A DNA stretch of 6,182 nucleotides from Chloroflexota bacterium (GCA_022561955.1 JADFQF010000100.1:1-6182), one strand, 5' to 3'; counted from the stretch's first letter, positions 1 through 5,971 are shown. The notes: generated from the sequence alone by a model not told the origin. Numbers and translations are program-made.

Positions 1-25
1 GGTTCTTAGCTGCACTGTCGCAGTC

Positions 26-64
26 AAAAAGAAAGGGGAGCGAAAAAAATTCGCTCCCCTTTCT
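26..64 (-). terminator. Intrinsic terminator of the moeB-like gene
   Basis: A perfect 15-bp stem (30-44 with 50-64, loop of five bases at 45-49) starts 25 bases past the stop codon of the moeB-like gene. Read on the minus strand it is followed directly by five T residues (complement of 26-30), the classic Rho-independent layout. Read on the plus strand the hairpin is followed by a mixed sequence without a T run, so the minus direction is favoured. Confidence 0.9.
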
Positions 65-88
65 CTATCTCATGTCTTGCCCTGAGGC

Positions 89-919
89 TTAGCTGACTGC
101 CGGGACTCCGCAGAAGGCCTCGTAGTCGATGAGCTCGCTGATTGTCGGGTTGTCTCCGCACAGCGGGCAGGCCGGGTTCCTGCGAATCTTTACGGTACGG
201 AAGTCCATGTCGAGCGCATCTATGAGAAGCAGGCGTCCGCTCAACGAAGTGCCCACGCCCAGAATCAGCTTGACCGTCTCCGCCGCCTGTATGCTACCGA
301 CGAGACCGGGCAGCATGCCTAGCACCCCCGCCTCTGCGCAGCTGGGCACCTCACCGGGAGGAGGCGGCTCCGGGAACAGGCAGCGATAGCAGCCCTGCCC
401 TGGAAGGTACACGGTTGCCTGGCCGTCGAACAGCAGTATGCTGCCGTCCACCAGGGGCTTGTCGTTCAGATACGCGGCGTCGTTCACCAGGTACCTGGCC
501 GGGAAGTTGTCCGCGCCGTTCACGATGATATCGTAGTCGCGTATGATCTCCATGGCGTTTATAGAGGTCAGCGGCACTTCGTGGAGATTCACGTTAACGT
601 CGGGGTTGTACGCCTTTAGCGTCTCGTAGGCGGACTCGGCCTTGGAGCGTCCGATGTCCTTGTTCTGGTGCAGAATCTGACGCTGGAGGTTGGTCACGTC
701 CACGGTGTCGAAGTCCACGATGCCGATCGTGCCGACGCCGGCCAGGGTCAGGTAGATGGCGATGGGCGAGCCAAGCCCGCCCGCGCCTATTATGAGCACC
801 TTGGCGTCCAGCAGCTTGCGTTGGCCTCTGCTGCCGACCTGGGGCATTATGATGTGTCGGCTGTAGCGTTGCACCTGGTACGGCGTCAACACCTGCGTTT
901 GTGTCTGGGTCTGAGTCAT
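89..919 (-). CDS. moeB: MoeB/ThiF-family sulfur-carrier adenylyltransferase (E1-like)
   Basis: A 276-residue cytoplasmic enzyme of the MoeB/ThiF/HesA family. Family members use ATP to adenylate the C-terminal Gly-Gly of a small ubiquitin-like sulfur carrier (MoaD, ThiS or CysO) for molybdopterin, thiamine or cysteine synthesis. Visible motifs are the arginines of QVQRYSRHI (R18, R21), the nucleotide-binding loop GAGGLGSP (45-52), VDFD (68-71), NLQRQ (77-81), GRSK (90-93), the conserved Asp of GADN (D137), and zinc-binding CxxC pairs at C177/C180 and C251/C254. The candidate active-site Cys is C194 in PSCAEAGVLG. The N-terminus carries four tandem Thr-Gln pairs. The start is an ATG with GGAGG 10 bases upstream. 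The protein ends just after ELIDYEAFCG, the point where MoeZ/MOCS3-type relatives usually continue into a rhodanese domain, which is absent. No carrier, sulfurtransferase or moa/thi/cys partner lies in the window, so MoeB, ThiF or a cysteine-pathway role cannot be separated. The upstream leader with Cys codons leans towards sulfur metabolism. Confidence 0.9.
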   Translation of the reverse strand: MTQTQTQTQVLTPYQVQRYSRHIIMPQVGSRGQRKLLDAKVLIIGAGGLGSPIAIYLTLAGVGTIGIVDFDTVDVTNLQRQILHQNKDIGRSKAESAYETLKAYNPDVNVNLHEVPLTSINAMEIIRDYDIIVNGADNFPARYLVNDAAYLNDKPLVDGSILLFDGQATVYLPGQGCYRCLFPEPPPPGEVPSCAEAGVLGMLPGLVGSIQAAETVKLILGVGTSLSGRLLLIDALDMDFRTVKIRRNPACPLCGDNPTISELIDYEAFCGVPAVS

Positions 920-929
920 TTATCGATTT

Positions 930-958
930 CCTCCACGCCTACCAGCTAGGCAGGCCTA
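930..958 (-). promoter_or_regulatory. Ribosome-binding site of moeB with adjacent alternative hairpins
   Basis: The Shine-Dalgarno GGAGG occupies 930-934, ten bases from the ATG. Directly upstream in the transcript are three alternating segments, TAGGC (954-958), GCCTA (947-951) and TAGGC (937-941). The middle one can pair with either neighbour, giving two mutually exclusive 5-bp stems beside the ribosome-binding site. The RBS is solid. A regulatory role for the small stems is only a possibility. Confidence 0.55.
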
Positions 959-1064
959 CTCTGGGATTAAGATGCGCCTCCGCGCCGGGCCGGTTCGTCG
1001 GAACCCCTGATATCTGGGCACCGAATATTACTCGTGATTCTCCATATCCCGTTTTTGGGCAAAT

Positions 1065-1112
1065 AAAAAAGCTCCACAGACACACCGCGATTAGCGGGGT
1101 CACAGTGGAGCT
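1065..1112 (-). terminator. Intrinsic terminator inside the moeB leader (putative attenuator)
   Basis: On the minus strand AGCTCCAC (1105-1112) pairs with GTGGAGCT (1070-1077). The stem encloses a smaller CCGC/GCGG stem and is followed by a run of T (1065-1070). There is no T run on the plus strand. It lies about 145 bases before the moeB start codon, so RNA starting at the upstream minus promoter would stop here unless antiterminated. It could equally be the end of a free-standing small RNA. Confidence 0.8.
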
Positions 1113-1156
1113 AATGACTGGCAGGAGCGATGGGCCTGATTTACATCCGACCCGAC

Positions 1157-1189
1157 CGGTCCGAAGACCGCCGCCTAGGGCGGCAGTCT
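1157..1189 (-). promoter_or_regulatory. Mutually exclusive leader hairpins between Cys-rich ORF and terminator
   Basis: Two stems share sequence on the minus strand. Hairpin A pairs 1179-1189 with 1165-1175 (11 bp with one G-T pair, 3-base loop). Hairpin B pairs CGGTC (1166-1170) with GACCG (1157-1161) around a UUCG tetraloop (1162-1165). Both need bases 1166-1170, so only one can form. This switch-like layout sits between the stop of the Cys-rich mini-ORF and the leader terminator. The pairing is seen in the sequence; the regulatory use is inferred. Confidence 0.5.
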
Positions 1190-1203
1190 GCCGTCAATTG
1201 CCA

Positions 1204-1263
1204 CTATCCGACCTCGCACTGTCTAAAGGAGCTACAACAGATGCAAGAGATAGTTTTCATCAT
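1204..1263 (-). CDS. Putative cysteine-rich leader peptide (19 aa)
   Basis: A mini-ORF on the minus strand encodes MMKTISCICCSSFRQCEVG and ends at TAG. Four of 19 residues are Cys, three of them packed as C-I-C-C. It lies about 120 bases downstream of the predicted transcription start and about 90 bases before a strong intrinsic terminator, with two competing hairpins between, all upstream of the moeB-like gene. This is the organisation of amino-acid attenuators, and Cys-rich leader ORFs that respond to cysteine supply are known in actinobacteria. Weak points are a poor ribosome-binding site (only a GAAAAGA stretch before the tandem ATG codons) and the absence of any homology check. The second ATG at 1260 or the TTG at 1266 could also be the start. 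Confidence 0.45.
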   Translation of the reverse strand: MMKTISCICCSSFRQCEVG

Positions 1264-1387
1264 CAATTATTCTTTTCGGCGACGCTTGTCCCACGTATTG
1301 CCTCTGTTCAGGTCATCTTCGAGGGGCCGATCGGCGCTGTGTCATCCGCTTCCACGCCTTCAACGCCTGAGCAAGGCCGCGTAGCCA

Positions 1388-1416
1388 AGTATAGCACGAG
1401 GAGAAATGGACTTCAA
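1388..1416 (-). promoter_or_regulatory. Sigma-70-type promoter of the moeB leader RNA
   Basis: On the minus strand TTGAAG (1411-1416) and TATACT (1388-1393) are separated by exactly 17 bases. A TGn extension lies directly in front of the -10 box. Transcription would start near 1381 and give about 315 nt of RNA before the terminator at 1065-1112. No protein gene other than the 19-codon ORF fits in that RNA. Confidence 0.65.
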
Positions 1417-1498
1417 CAGGCCGTCATCGAAGAAAACACGGGTCGTTTGCAGTACGATGGCCCTCGGTCAACATGATAATCCACGAGGCACTTCGAAT

Positions 1499-1527
1499 TT
1501 GACACCCCCAAACACCGCAAGTATGAT
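1499..1527 (+). promoter_or_regulatory. Near-consensus sigma-70-type promoter of the GT20 gene
   Basis: TTGACA (1499-1504) and TATGAT (1522-1527) with a 17-base spacer form an almost perfect housekeeping promoter on the plus strand. Transcription would begin near 1534, leaving a leader of about 200 bases before the TTG start at 1736. The leader shows only short possible stems, such as TCGGG with CCCGA around 1540-1560, and no recognisable riboswitch. The palindrome TTCGAATT touches the -35 box at 1492-1499 and recurs at 1703-1710. Confidence 0.7.
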
Positions 1528-1724
1528 ACAGCCTGTCGGGATGGAAGGCGTCTGACCCGATCTAATTCAGAACCCCTGTTTTAGAATTCCTCACGAAAGC
1601 CTCTTTGAATAAGCCCTGATAGATGGGGACGTAATTATCGTTGAACGGCGGTCAATCCACGGACTTGCCGATGTCGGCGAACACTGATCAATCCGTCAAG
1701 CGTTCGAATTATCGGATACACGAT

Positions 1725-1738
1725 GAGGAGGCGACTTG
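1725..1738 (+). promoter_or_regulatory. Ribosome-binding site fixing a TTG start
   Basis: GAGGAGG (1725-1731) lies four bases before TTG (1736-1738). An in-frame TGA at 1724-1726 rules out any earlier start. The next codons give the R-L-V-V-V-S-N-R strand that opens GT20 enzymes, so translation from this TTG is well supported although the spacing is short. Confidence 0.8.
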
Positions 1739-3130
1739 AGGCCTAGCAACCGTCTGGTGGTCGTGTCCAACAGGGTCCCGCCGTCCGAGGCAATCAGCCC
1801 GGAGAAAAGCCGGGACATGCCGGTCGGCGGGCTGGTCAGCGCCGTAAAAGTGGCCATGCAGGAAAGGGGCGGCCTGTGGTTTGGCTGGAGCGGCGGGTCC
1901 ACGCAGCGCCGGAGCTCAGACCAGCCTGAGATCAAAGACCTCGGCGGTGTGAAGCTCGCCACCATCGACCTGTCCGAGGACGAGGTCAGCCTGTTCTACA
2001 CGGGCTATGCCAACCGCACCCTCTGGCCCCTGCTTCACTACCTTCCCAGCCGGGTCGTTATCCGCAGAGACCTGTACAGGGCATACCGTCGCATCAACCG
2101 CAGATTCGCCGAGGCCCTTTGCGGTCTCCTGGAGCCGGGGGATATCGTGTGGGTGCACGATTTCCATCTCTTCCACCTTGGCCAGGAGCTCCGTCGCCTC
2201 GGTTGGGAGGGCAAGATCGGATTCTTTCTGCACGTGCCGTTTCCGAGCGCCGATATATTTTCGATACTTCCTTGGGCGGCAGAGACCCTGAAATCCCTGC
2301 TCAGCTACGACCTCGTGGGTGTCCAGACAGAAAGATACCTTCGGAACCTGATCGACTCCCTAAAAATGGAGCTCGACGGCACGCATGCGGACGGCGTTTT
2401 CACCTCAGAGGGCCTTTCCACGAGGCTTGGGGCTTACGAAATCGGCATAGAGCCTTCGATATTTCAGCAGGCGCCCAGCGACCAGGGCCGCAGCCCAATG
2501 GAAATGATGTCTATCTCGACGGCGCCCGGCCACAAGATCATCCTGGGCGTCGACAGACTCGATTACACAAAGGGCATACCCCATCGGCTGAGGGCCTTGG
2601 AGCGCCTCTTAGAGCACCACAGCTCTCTTCGAGGAAGGGTAACCTACGTTCAGATATCTTCGCCCTCGAGAACGAGGGTCCCTGAATACATCCAGGAAAA
2701 GGAGCAGGTCGACAGGCTGGTGGGGCATATCAACGGCCGGTTCTCTGAGGCCGGCTGGGTACCTATACGCTACCTCTATCGGTCCTTTCCACAGCACGAG
2801 CTGGCGGAGCTCTACCGGGACGCCGACGTTGGCATGGTGACGCCGCTGAGGGACGGCATGAACCTGGTCGCGAAGGAGTTCGTCGCCGCCCAGAGAGACG
2901 ATCCGGGCGTCCTGGTGCTTTCAAGATTTTCAGGCGCGGCCAGCTCTCTGGTCGATGCCGTAATCGTGAACCCATATGACATAGAAGGCACTGCGGAGGC
3001 GACGTACCGGGCTCTTCGAATGGGCCTTTCAGAGCGAAAACGACGCTGCAGCGCGATGATGGCCGCCGTGAATAAACACACCGCGACCTCATGGAGCGAT
3101 GACTTCACACGAGACCTGAGCGAGACGTAG
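1736..3130 (+). CDS. otsA: Trehalose-6-phosphate synthase-type glycosyltransferase (GT20)
   Basis: A 464-residue cytoplasmic glycosyltransferase, close to the 474 residues of E. coli OtsA. That family transfers glucose from a nucleotide sugar to glucose-6-phosphate to make trehalose-6-phosphate, the first step of the OtsAB route to the osmoprotectant trehalose. The GT-B fold motifs appear in order: R13 in VVVSNRV, the GG loop at 31-32, GLWFGWSGG (46-54), W97 with HY at 101-102, WVHDFH (139-144, D142), FFLHVPFP (163-170, H166), GVDRLDYTKG (271-280, R274 and K279 contacting phosphate/nucleotide in OtsA), R312, and LRDGMNLVAKEFVAAQ (371-386, with D373, N376 and E381). All catalytic and substrate positions I can match are kept. 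No phosphatase domain is fused and no otsB lies nearby. Glucosylglycerol-phosphate synthase is a sister activity in the same family, so the acceptor is not certain. The gene has its own promoter and converges on the DUF4097-like gene. Confidence 0.9.
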   Translation: MRPSNRLVVVSNRVPPSEAISPEKSRDMPVGGLVSAVKVAMQERGGLWFGWSGGSTQRRSSDQPEIKDLGGVKLATIDLSEDEVSLFYTGYANRTLWPLLHYLPSRVVIRRDLYRAYRRINRRFAEALCGLLEPGDIVWVHDFHLFHLGQELRRLGWEGKIGFFLHVPFPSADIFSILPWAAETLKSLLSYDLVGVQTERYLRNLIDSLKMELDGTHADGVFTSEGLSTRLGAYEIGIEPSIFQQAPSDQGRSPMEMMSISTAPGHKIILGVDRLDYTKGIPHRLRALERLLEHHSSLRGRVTYVQISSPSRTRVPEYIQEKEQVDRLVGHINGRFSEAGWVPIRYLYRSFPQHELAELYRDADVGMVTPLRDGMNLVAKEFVAAQRDDPGVLVLSRFSGAASSLVDAVIVNPYDIEGTAEATYRALRMGLSERKRRCSAMMAAVNKHTATSWSDDFTRDLSET

Positions 3131-3284
3131 GGCACTCTGAATTGCCCCGCAAGCCGGCGCACGGCAGCCCTCTCGTGAGGGGATTGGTTCAGCAGCGTGG
3201 CCTGCTTCAGCGCCGCATTATGCGAAGTAACCTTCTCATCGAGGCAACGCCTTCGCATCTGTGAACCGGCGTAGATAGCCTTGC

Positions 3285-4157
3285 CTAGCGAATGCTGACC
3301 GAGCCGTCGAGGGCCTGAATAATCAGCTCGGCGTCCCCACTTCCCACGATACCCGACAGGCCCGTGCTGTTCGCGCCGTCAATCCTCATGGGCAGGCTGT
3401 TCTGAATGGGCGAGTCGGAGCTCGTCGCGAGGAGCCTGAGGCTCGGGTCGCCGGCGAGACTGACGCTGATGTCGCCGATGGCGGCGTACATGCCGTTGAC
3501 GCTCCCTGGAGCCAGCTCCCCGGCAAAGGCTATGTCGCCCTTCTGAGTACGCACGTCGAAGCTGCCGACACCGTCGATGATTCTAACAGCGCCGTTCATC
3601 GTATTCAGGGTCGCGTTGCCCTCGTAGCGAATGATCTCGATATCGCCGTCGATTGTCTGGGCGTCTACGTCGCCGATGAAGTCGACCAGGTAGATGCCGC
3701 CCTTGGACGTGCTGATTTTGCCCGAGGCGCTCAAGCCTTCGATCTCCACGTCGCCGTCCAGGGTGGTCAGCTCGAGATAGGTAGACATGGGGGCGGTAAT
3801 CGAGAGGTCCACCGAGGGCGCGTCCAGTAGCGATAGCGACCTGAAGAGGTCCACATGTTTGGCTTCAATGGTGATGCCGTCCCCATCCCGATACACCTGA
3901 TAGTCCAGCTTGGAGGAGTTCTGCAGCTCTGCGTGGACTACTATGACGCCTTCCGGTCCGGGGCTCACGCTTATTCGGCCTCCGTCGCTCTTGACTATCA
4001 ACGTAGGCGACGGCCGGACGAAGAAGCTGTCCTCACGCTGCTGCTCAACTGCGGTAGTCGTGCAGGCCAGCACAAGCAAGATGATCGGGACGAGCGCCGC
4101 AAGTGCGCTGCCCTTCCCGGAGGTCAGATAGCCTAAGTTTCTGAATACTGTAGCCAT
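3285..4157 (-). CDS. DUF4097-like putative lipoprotein with beta-solenoid repeats
   Basis: About 290 residues, with function unknown. Numbered from the TTG start (see below), a basic N-terminus is followed by a hydrophobic segment ending in LVLAC (about 20-34). That is a good lipobox, so the mature protein probably begins at lipid-modified Cys 34 and sits on the outer face of the cytoplasmic membrane. The rest is rich in short repeating strands of the type (L/A)xTxxGDVxI, for example around 130-143, 148-159, 164-178, 183-196, 201-213 and 222-235. This is the pattern of DUF4097/putative-adhesin proteins, which fold as a right-handed beta-solenoid. Members often sit near PspC or anti-sigma genes, but no such partner is visible here. 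The start given is ATG at 4157. A TTG at 4163, two codons earlier, has a better-spaced GAGA and could be the true start. I see no clear promoter upstream and no terminator downstream. Confidence 0.75.
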   Translation of the reverse strand: MATVFRNLGYLTSGKGSALAALVPIILLVLACTTTAVEQQREDSFFVRPSPTLIVKSDGGRISVSPGPEGVIVVHAELQNSSKLDYQVYRDGDGITIEAKHVDLFRSLSLLDAPSVDLSITAPMSTYLELTTLDGDVEIEGLSASGKISTSKGGIYLVDFIGDVDAQTIDGDIEIIRYEGNATLNTMNGAVRIIDGVGSFDVRTQKGDIAFAGELAPGSVNGMYAAIGDISVSLAGDPSLRLLATSSDSPIQNSLPMRIDGANSTGLSGIVGSGDAELIIQALDGSVSIR

Positions 4158-4550
4158 GCGCAATCCGATTCTCGTTGGAGGGCCAGGCGTAGCGTGAAGC
4201 CAGCGCTGCCGTACCGCGTCTGGAGGCAGAATCGCCCCATGAATAGAGGATAGCAGCCGGACATGTTGGAAATCGTAGGAAAATAGGACGAGTCGGGTTT
4301 GCGGGTGAGATGAAAGCCATGGCCTGCCGTAAGAAAAGTGCTGCTCTCAAAACGGGCGCTAAAGCAGCCTGTCGCCATGAACCTTAGTTCGTTGAATGGA
4401 GTTATCCGGCTGGACGAGCAGGCCATTCGGGCAAATTGGCTAGGCCGGACAGAGCATGCCTTACCGAAATGTTTACTTATCTCGTGGGATGTATTTTCCA
4501 ATCGAGGTGGCATGGCAACGCGTCGAAACCTGTGACGAAATGTGAGGGGA
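4158..4550. other. Intergenic stretch with nothing recognisable
   Basis: This divergent gap should hold the promoter of the DUF4097-like gene on the minus strand. TATCCT near 4248 is the only -10-like hexamer I would consider, and it lacks a convincing -35. Open frames here on both strands show no familiar motif, no good ribosome-binding site and no low-complexity signature. No tRNA-like or terminator-like structure is evident. Confidence 0.5.
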
Positions 4551-4552
4551 TT

Positions 4553-4581
4553 TGGAATCACCGAGCCATATAATGGAATCA
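4553..4581 (+). promoter_or_regulatory. Putative gdh promoter -10 box flanked by direct repeats
   Basis: A perfect TATAAT at 4569-4574 stands in the gap before the glutamate dehydrogenase gene. No good -35 hexamer lies 16-18 bases upstream. Instead TGGAATCA occurs at 4553-4560 and again at 4574-4581, exactly 21 bases apart and bracketing the -10 box. A weak -35 with same-face repeats would fit a regulated promoter with a transcription-factor site. The regulator is not identifiable. Confidence 0.4.
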
Positions 4582-4607
4582 TAAAGATATGAAGTTAGAT
4601 TCCTCGT

Positions 4608-4681
4608 CCGGTTGGGGGGCAAATCGAAGAAGGCAGGCCGTATGAAAATGTATAGCCCAAAGCCCCCTTGGATGGAACCGG
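4608..4681 (+). promoter_or_regulatory. Bulged GC-rich hairpin in the gdh 5' leader
   Basis: CCGGTT (4608-4613) pairs with AACCGG (4676-4681), and GGGGGC (4615-4620) pairs with GCCCCC (4662-4667). The two stems are separated by one base on the left and eight on the right, with a loop of about 41 bases. The structure ends 40 bases before the gdh start codon and is not followed by a T run, so it is not a plain terminator. It matches no riboswitch class I recognise. Confidence 0.4.
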
Positions 4682-4720
4682 CGCCGTAGTATTAGAAAGC
4701 AACATTGCGAGGTAAAAAAA

Positions 4721-5971
4721 ATGGCAGTCTTAACCAGCCTGAGCGTGTTCGATGAGGTCAACGTCTTCCTCGACCGCGCGTCTGAGCGACTCGGTCTGGA
4801 CGACGGCATTCGGGAGATGTTGCGCACCCCCTGGAGAGAGCTTCAGGTGTCGGTGCCCGTGCGCATGGATGACGGTAAGATCAAGGTATTCAGAGGATAT
4901 CGTGTCCAACACAACGGCGCACGTGGTCCGTACAAGGGCGGTGTCCGATATCACCCGATGGCCGACATCGAGGAAATCCGGGCGCTGGCCTCCCTCATGA
5001 CCTGGAAGAACGCCCTCGTTAACATACCCTTCGGGGGAGCCAAGGGCGGCGTCCAGTGCGACCCGAAAACGATGAGCGAAGGGGAGCTCAAGAGGCTTAC
5101 ACGCAGGTACACGACGCAGATCGAGCACCTGATTGGAGTCAATCGAGACATTCCGGCGCCTGACCTTGGGACAAACTCTCAGACCATGGCCTGGATGATG
5201 GACTCATACAGCCAGATTCATGGTTACACCCCCGGCATCGTCACTGGCAAGCCCGTCGAGCTTGGAGGGTCCGTTGGGCGCGACTCGGCGACTGGAAGGG
5301 GTGTTGTCTTTGTCACCAGGGAGGTAGCCAGGGACCTGAACGTGGCCGTGGAGGGAGCACGCGTCGTCGTGCAGGGATTCGGCCAGGTGGGCTCGTGGAC
5401 AGTCCGGCTGCTCGGCGAGATGGGGTGCAAGGTGATTGCCGTCAGCGATGTCGATGGAGGTGTCTACTACCCTCGCGGCATCGATATCGGAATCCTGATG
5501 CAACACAAGGAAGAGGCCGGCACGGTGGCCGGAATGCCCGGCTCGGAGCCGATCACAAACCAGGAGCTGCTCGAGCTGGAGTGCGAGTTCCTGATTCCGG
5601 CGGCGATAGACCGGGTGATCGACGAGCGCAACGCACCCAGGGTCAGGGCGAAAGTCGTGTTAGAGGCGGCCAATCATCCCCTCACCCCGGAAGCGGACTC
5701 CATACTCACGGAAAGAGGCATCACCGTCGTGCCGGACATACTTGTGAACGCCGGGGGGGTGATCGTCTCCTATTTCGAATGGACCCAGAACCTCTATCAG
5801 CACCACTGGGAGATGGAAAGGGTGAACGACGAGCTGAACAAGATCATGACCAGAGCCTACAAGTCCGTCAAAGAGCGGTCGGACTCCGAGAATATTACCT
5901 ATCGTGAGGCCGCATTCCTCATCGGCCTGGAGCGGGTCGCCAGAGTCGCCGAGATGAGGGGGTTCATTTAG
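4721..5971 (+). CDS. gdhA: Glutamate dehydrogenase (Glu/Leu/Phe/Val family)
   Basis: A 416-residue cytoplasmic enzyme, the normal size for the hexameric small glutamate dehydrogenases. These interconvert glutamate with 2-oxoglutarate and ammonium using NAD(P). In the N-terminal substrate domain are GPYKGGVRYHP (69-79, K72), MTWKNALVNIPFGGAKGGV (93-111, K96 and catalytic Lys 108) and PAPDLGT (145-151, catalytic Asp 148). The Rossmann domain follows with GFGQVG (219-224) and VSDVDGG (241-247), then LVNAGGVIVSYFEW (341-354). The loop usually reading EGANGPTTPEA appears as EAANHPLTPEA (315-325), a mild departure. The cofactor cannot be assigned from this. Start choice: ATG with GAGG (4709-4712) eight bases upstream. 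Related leucine or phenylalanine dehydrogenases are shorter and less similar in these motifs. The gene is alone, with a structured leader upstream and an inverted-repeat element starting at its stop codon. Confidence 0.93.
   Translation: MAVLTSLSVFDEVNVFLDRASERLGLDDGIREMLRTPWRELQVSVPVRMDDGKIKVFRGYRVQHNGARGPYKGGVRYHPMADIEEIRALASLMTWKNALVNIPFGGAKGGVQCDPKTMSEGELKRLTRRYTTQIEHLIGVNRDIPAPDLGTNSQTMAWMMDSYSQIHGYTPGIVTGKPVELGGSVGRDSATGRGVVFVTREVARDLNVAVEGARVVVQGFGQVGSWTVRLLGEMGCKVIAVSDVDGGVYYPRGIDIGILMQHKEEAGTVAGMPGSEPITNQELLELECEFLIPAAIDRVIDERNAPRVRAKVVLEAANHPLTPEADSILTERGITVVPDILVNAGGVIVSYFEWTQNLYQHHWEMERVNDELNKIMTRAYKSVKERSDSENITYREAAFLIGLERVARVAEMRGFI

Noticed and set aside
1065..1381. T-box, TPP or molybdenum-cofactor riboswitch in the moeB leader
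   Set aside because: The T-box core (AGGGUGGNACCGCG) and the TPP core (CUGAGA plus the CCUGAU/AUGCCAGCG region) are not present. I could not match the Moco motif with confidence by eye, so it is not claimed; an Infernal search would decide.
1241..1384. A 47-codon plus-strand ORF with a good AAAGGAG nine bases before its ATG
   Set aside because: The ribosome-binding site is attractive, but no convincing promoter precedes it. The product (MQEIVFIINYSF then an Arg/Ser-rich tail) matches nothing I know, and it is antisense to the better supported leader RNA. The AAAGGAG is the complement of the leader AGCTCC segment.
901..1476. A 191-codon plus-strand open frame across the moeB upstream region
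   Set aside because: No recognisable motif and no ribosome-binding site. It runs antisense through the moeB start, the leader terminator and the minus-strand promoter. Composition looks like translated non-coding GC-rich DNA.
1699..1712. GTTCGAAT-like tRNA T-arm sequence before otsA
   Set aside because: No acceptor, D or anticodon stems can be built around it. It is simply the TTCGAATT palindrome.
3168..3181. CCCTC-TCGT-GAGGG hairpin between the convergent genes as a terminator
   Set aside because: Only a 5-bp stem, and neither strand has a T run after it. Too weak to call an intrinsic terminator.
2812..3258. A 148-codon minus-strand frame beginning in the otsA downstream gap
   Set aside because: Most of it is antisense to the conserved C-terminal half of the GT20 gene. 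It has no Shine-Dalgarno before its ATG and no recognisable domain.
4133..4582. Open frames on both strands between the DUF4097-like gene and gdh (for example 4133-4582 minus and 4338-4535 plus)
   Set aside because: No motifs, no ribosome-binding sites, and residue composition typical of chance frames. The minus frame overlaps the start of the lipoprotein gene.
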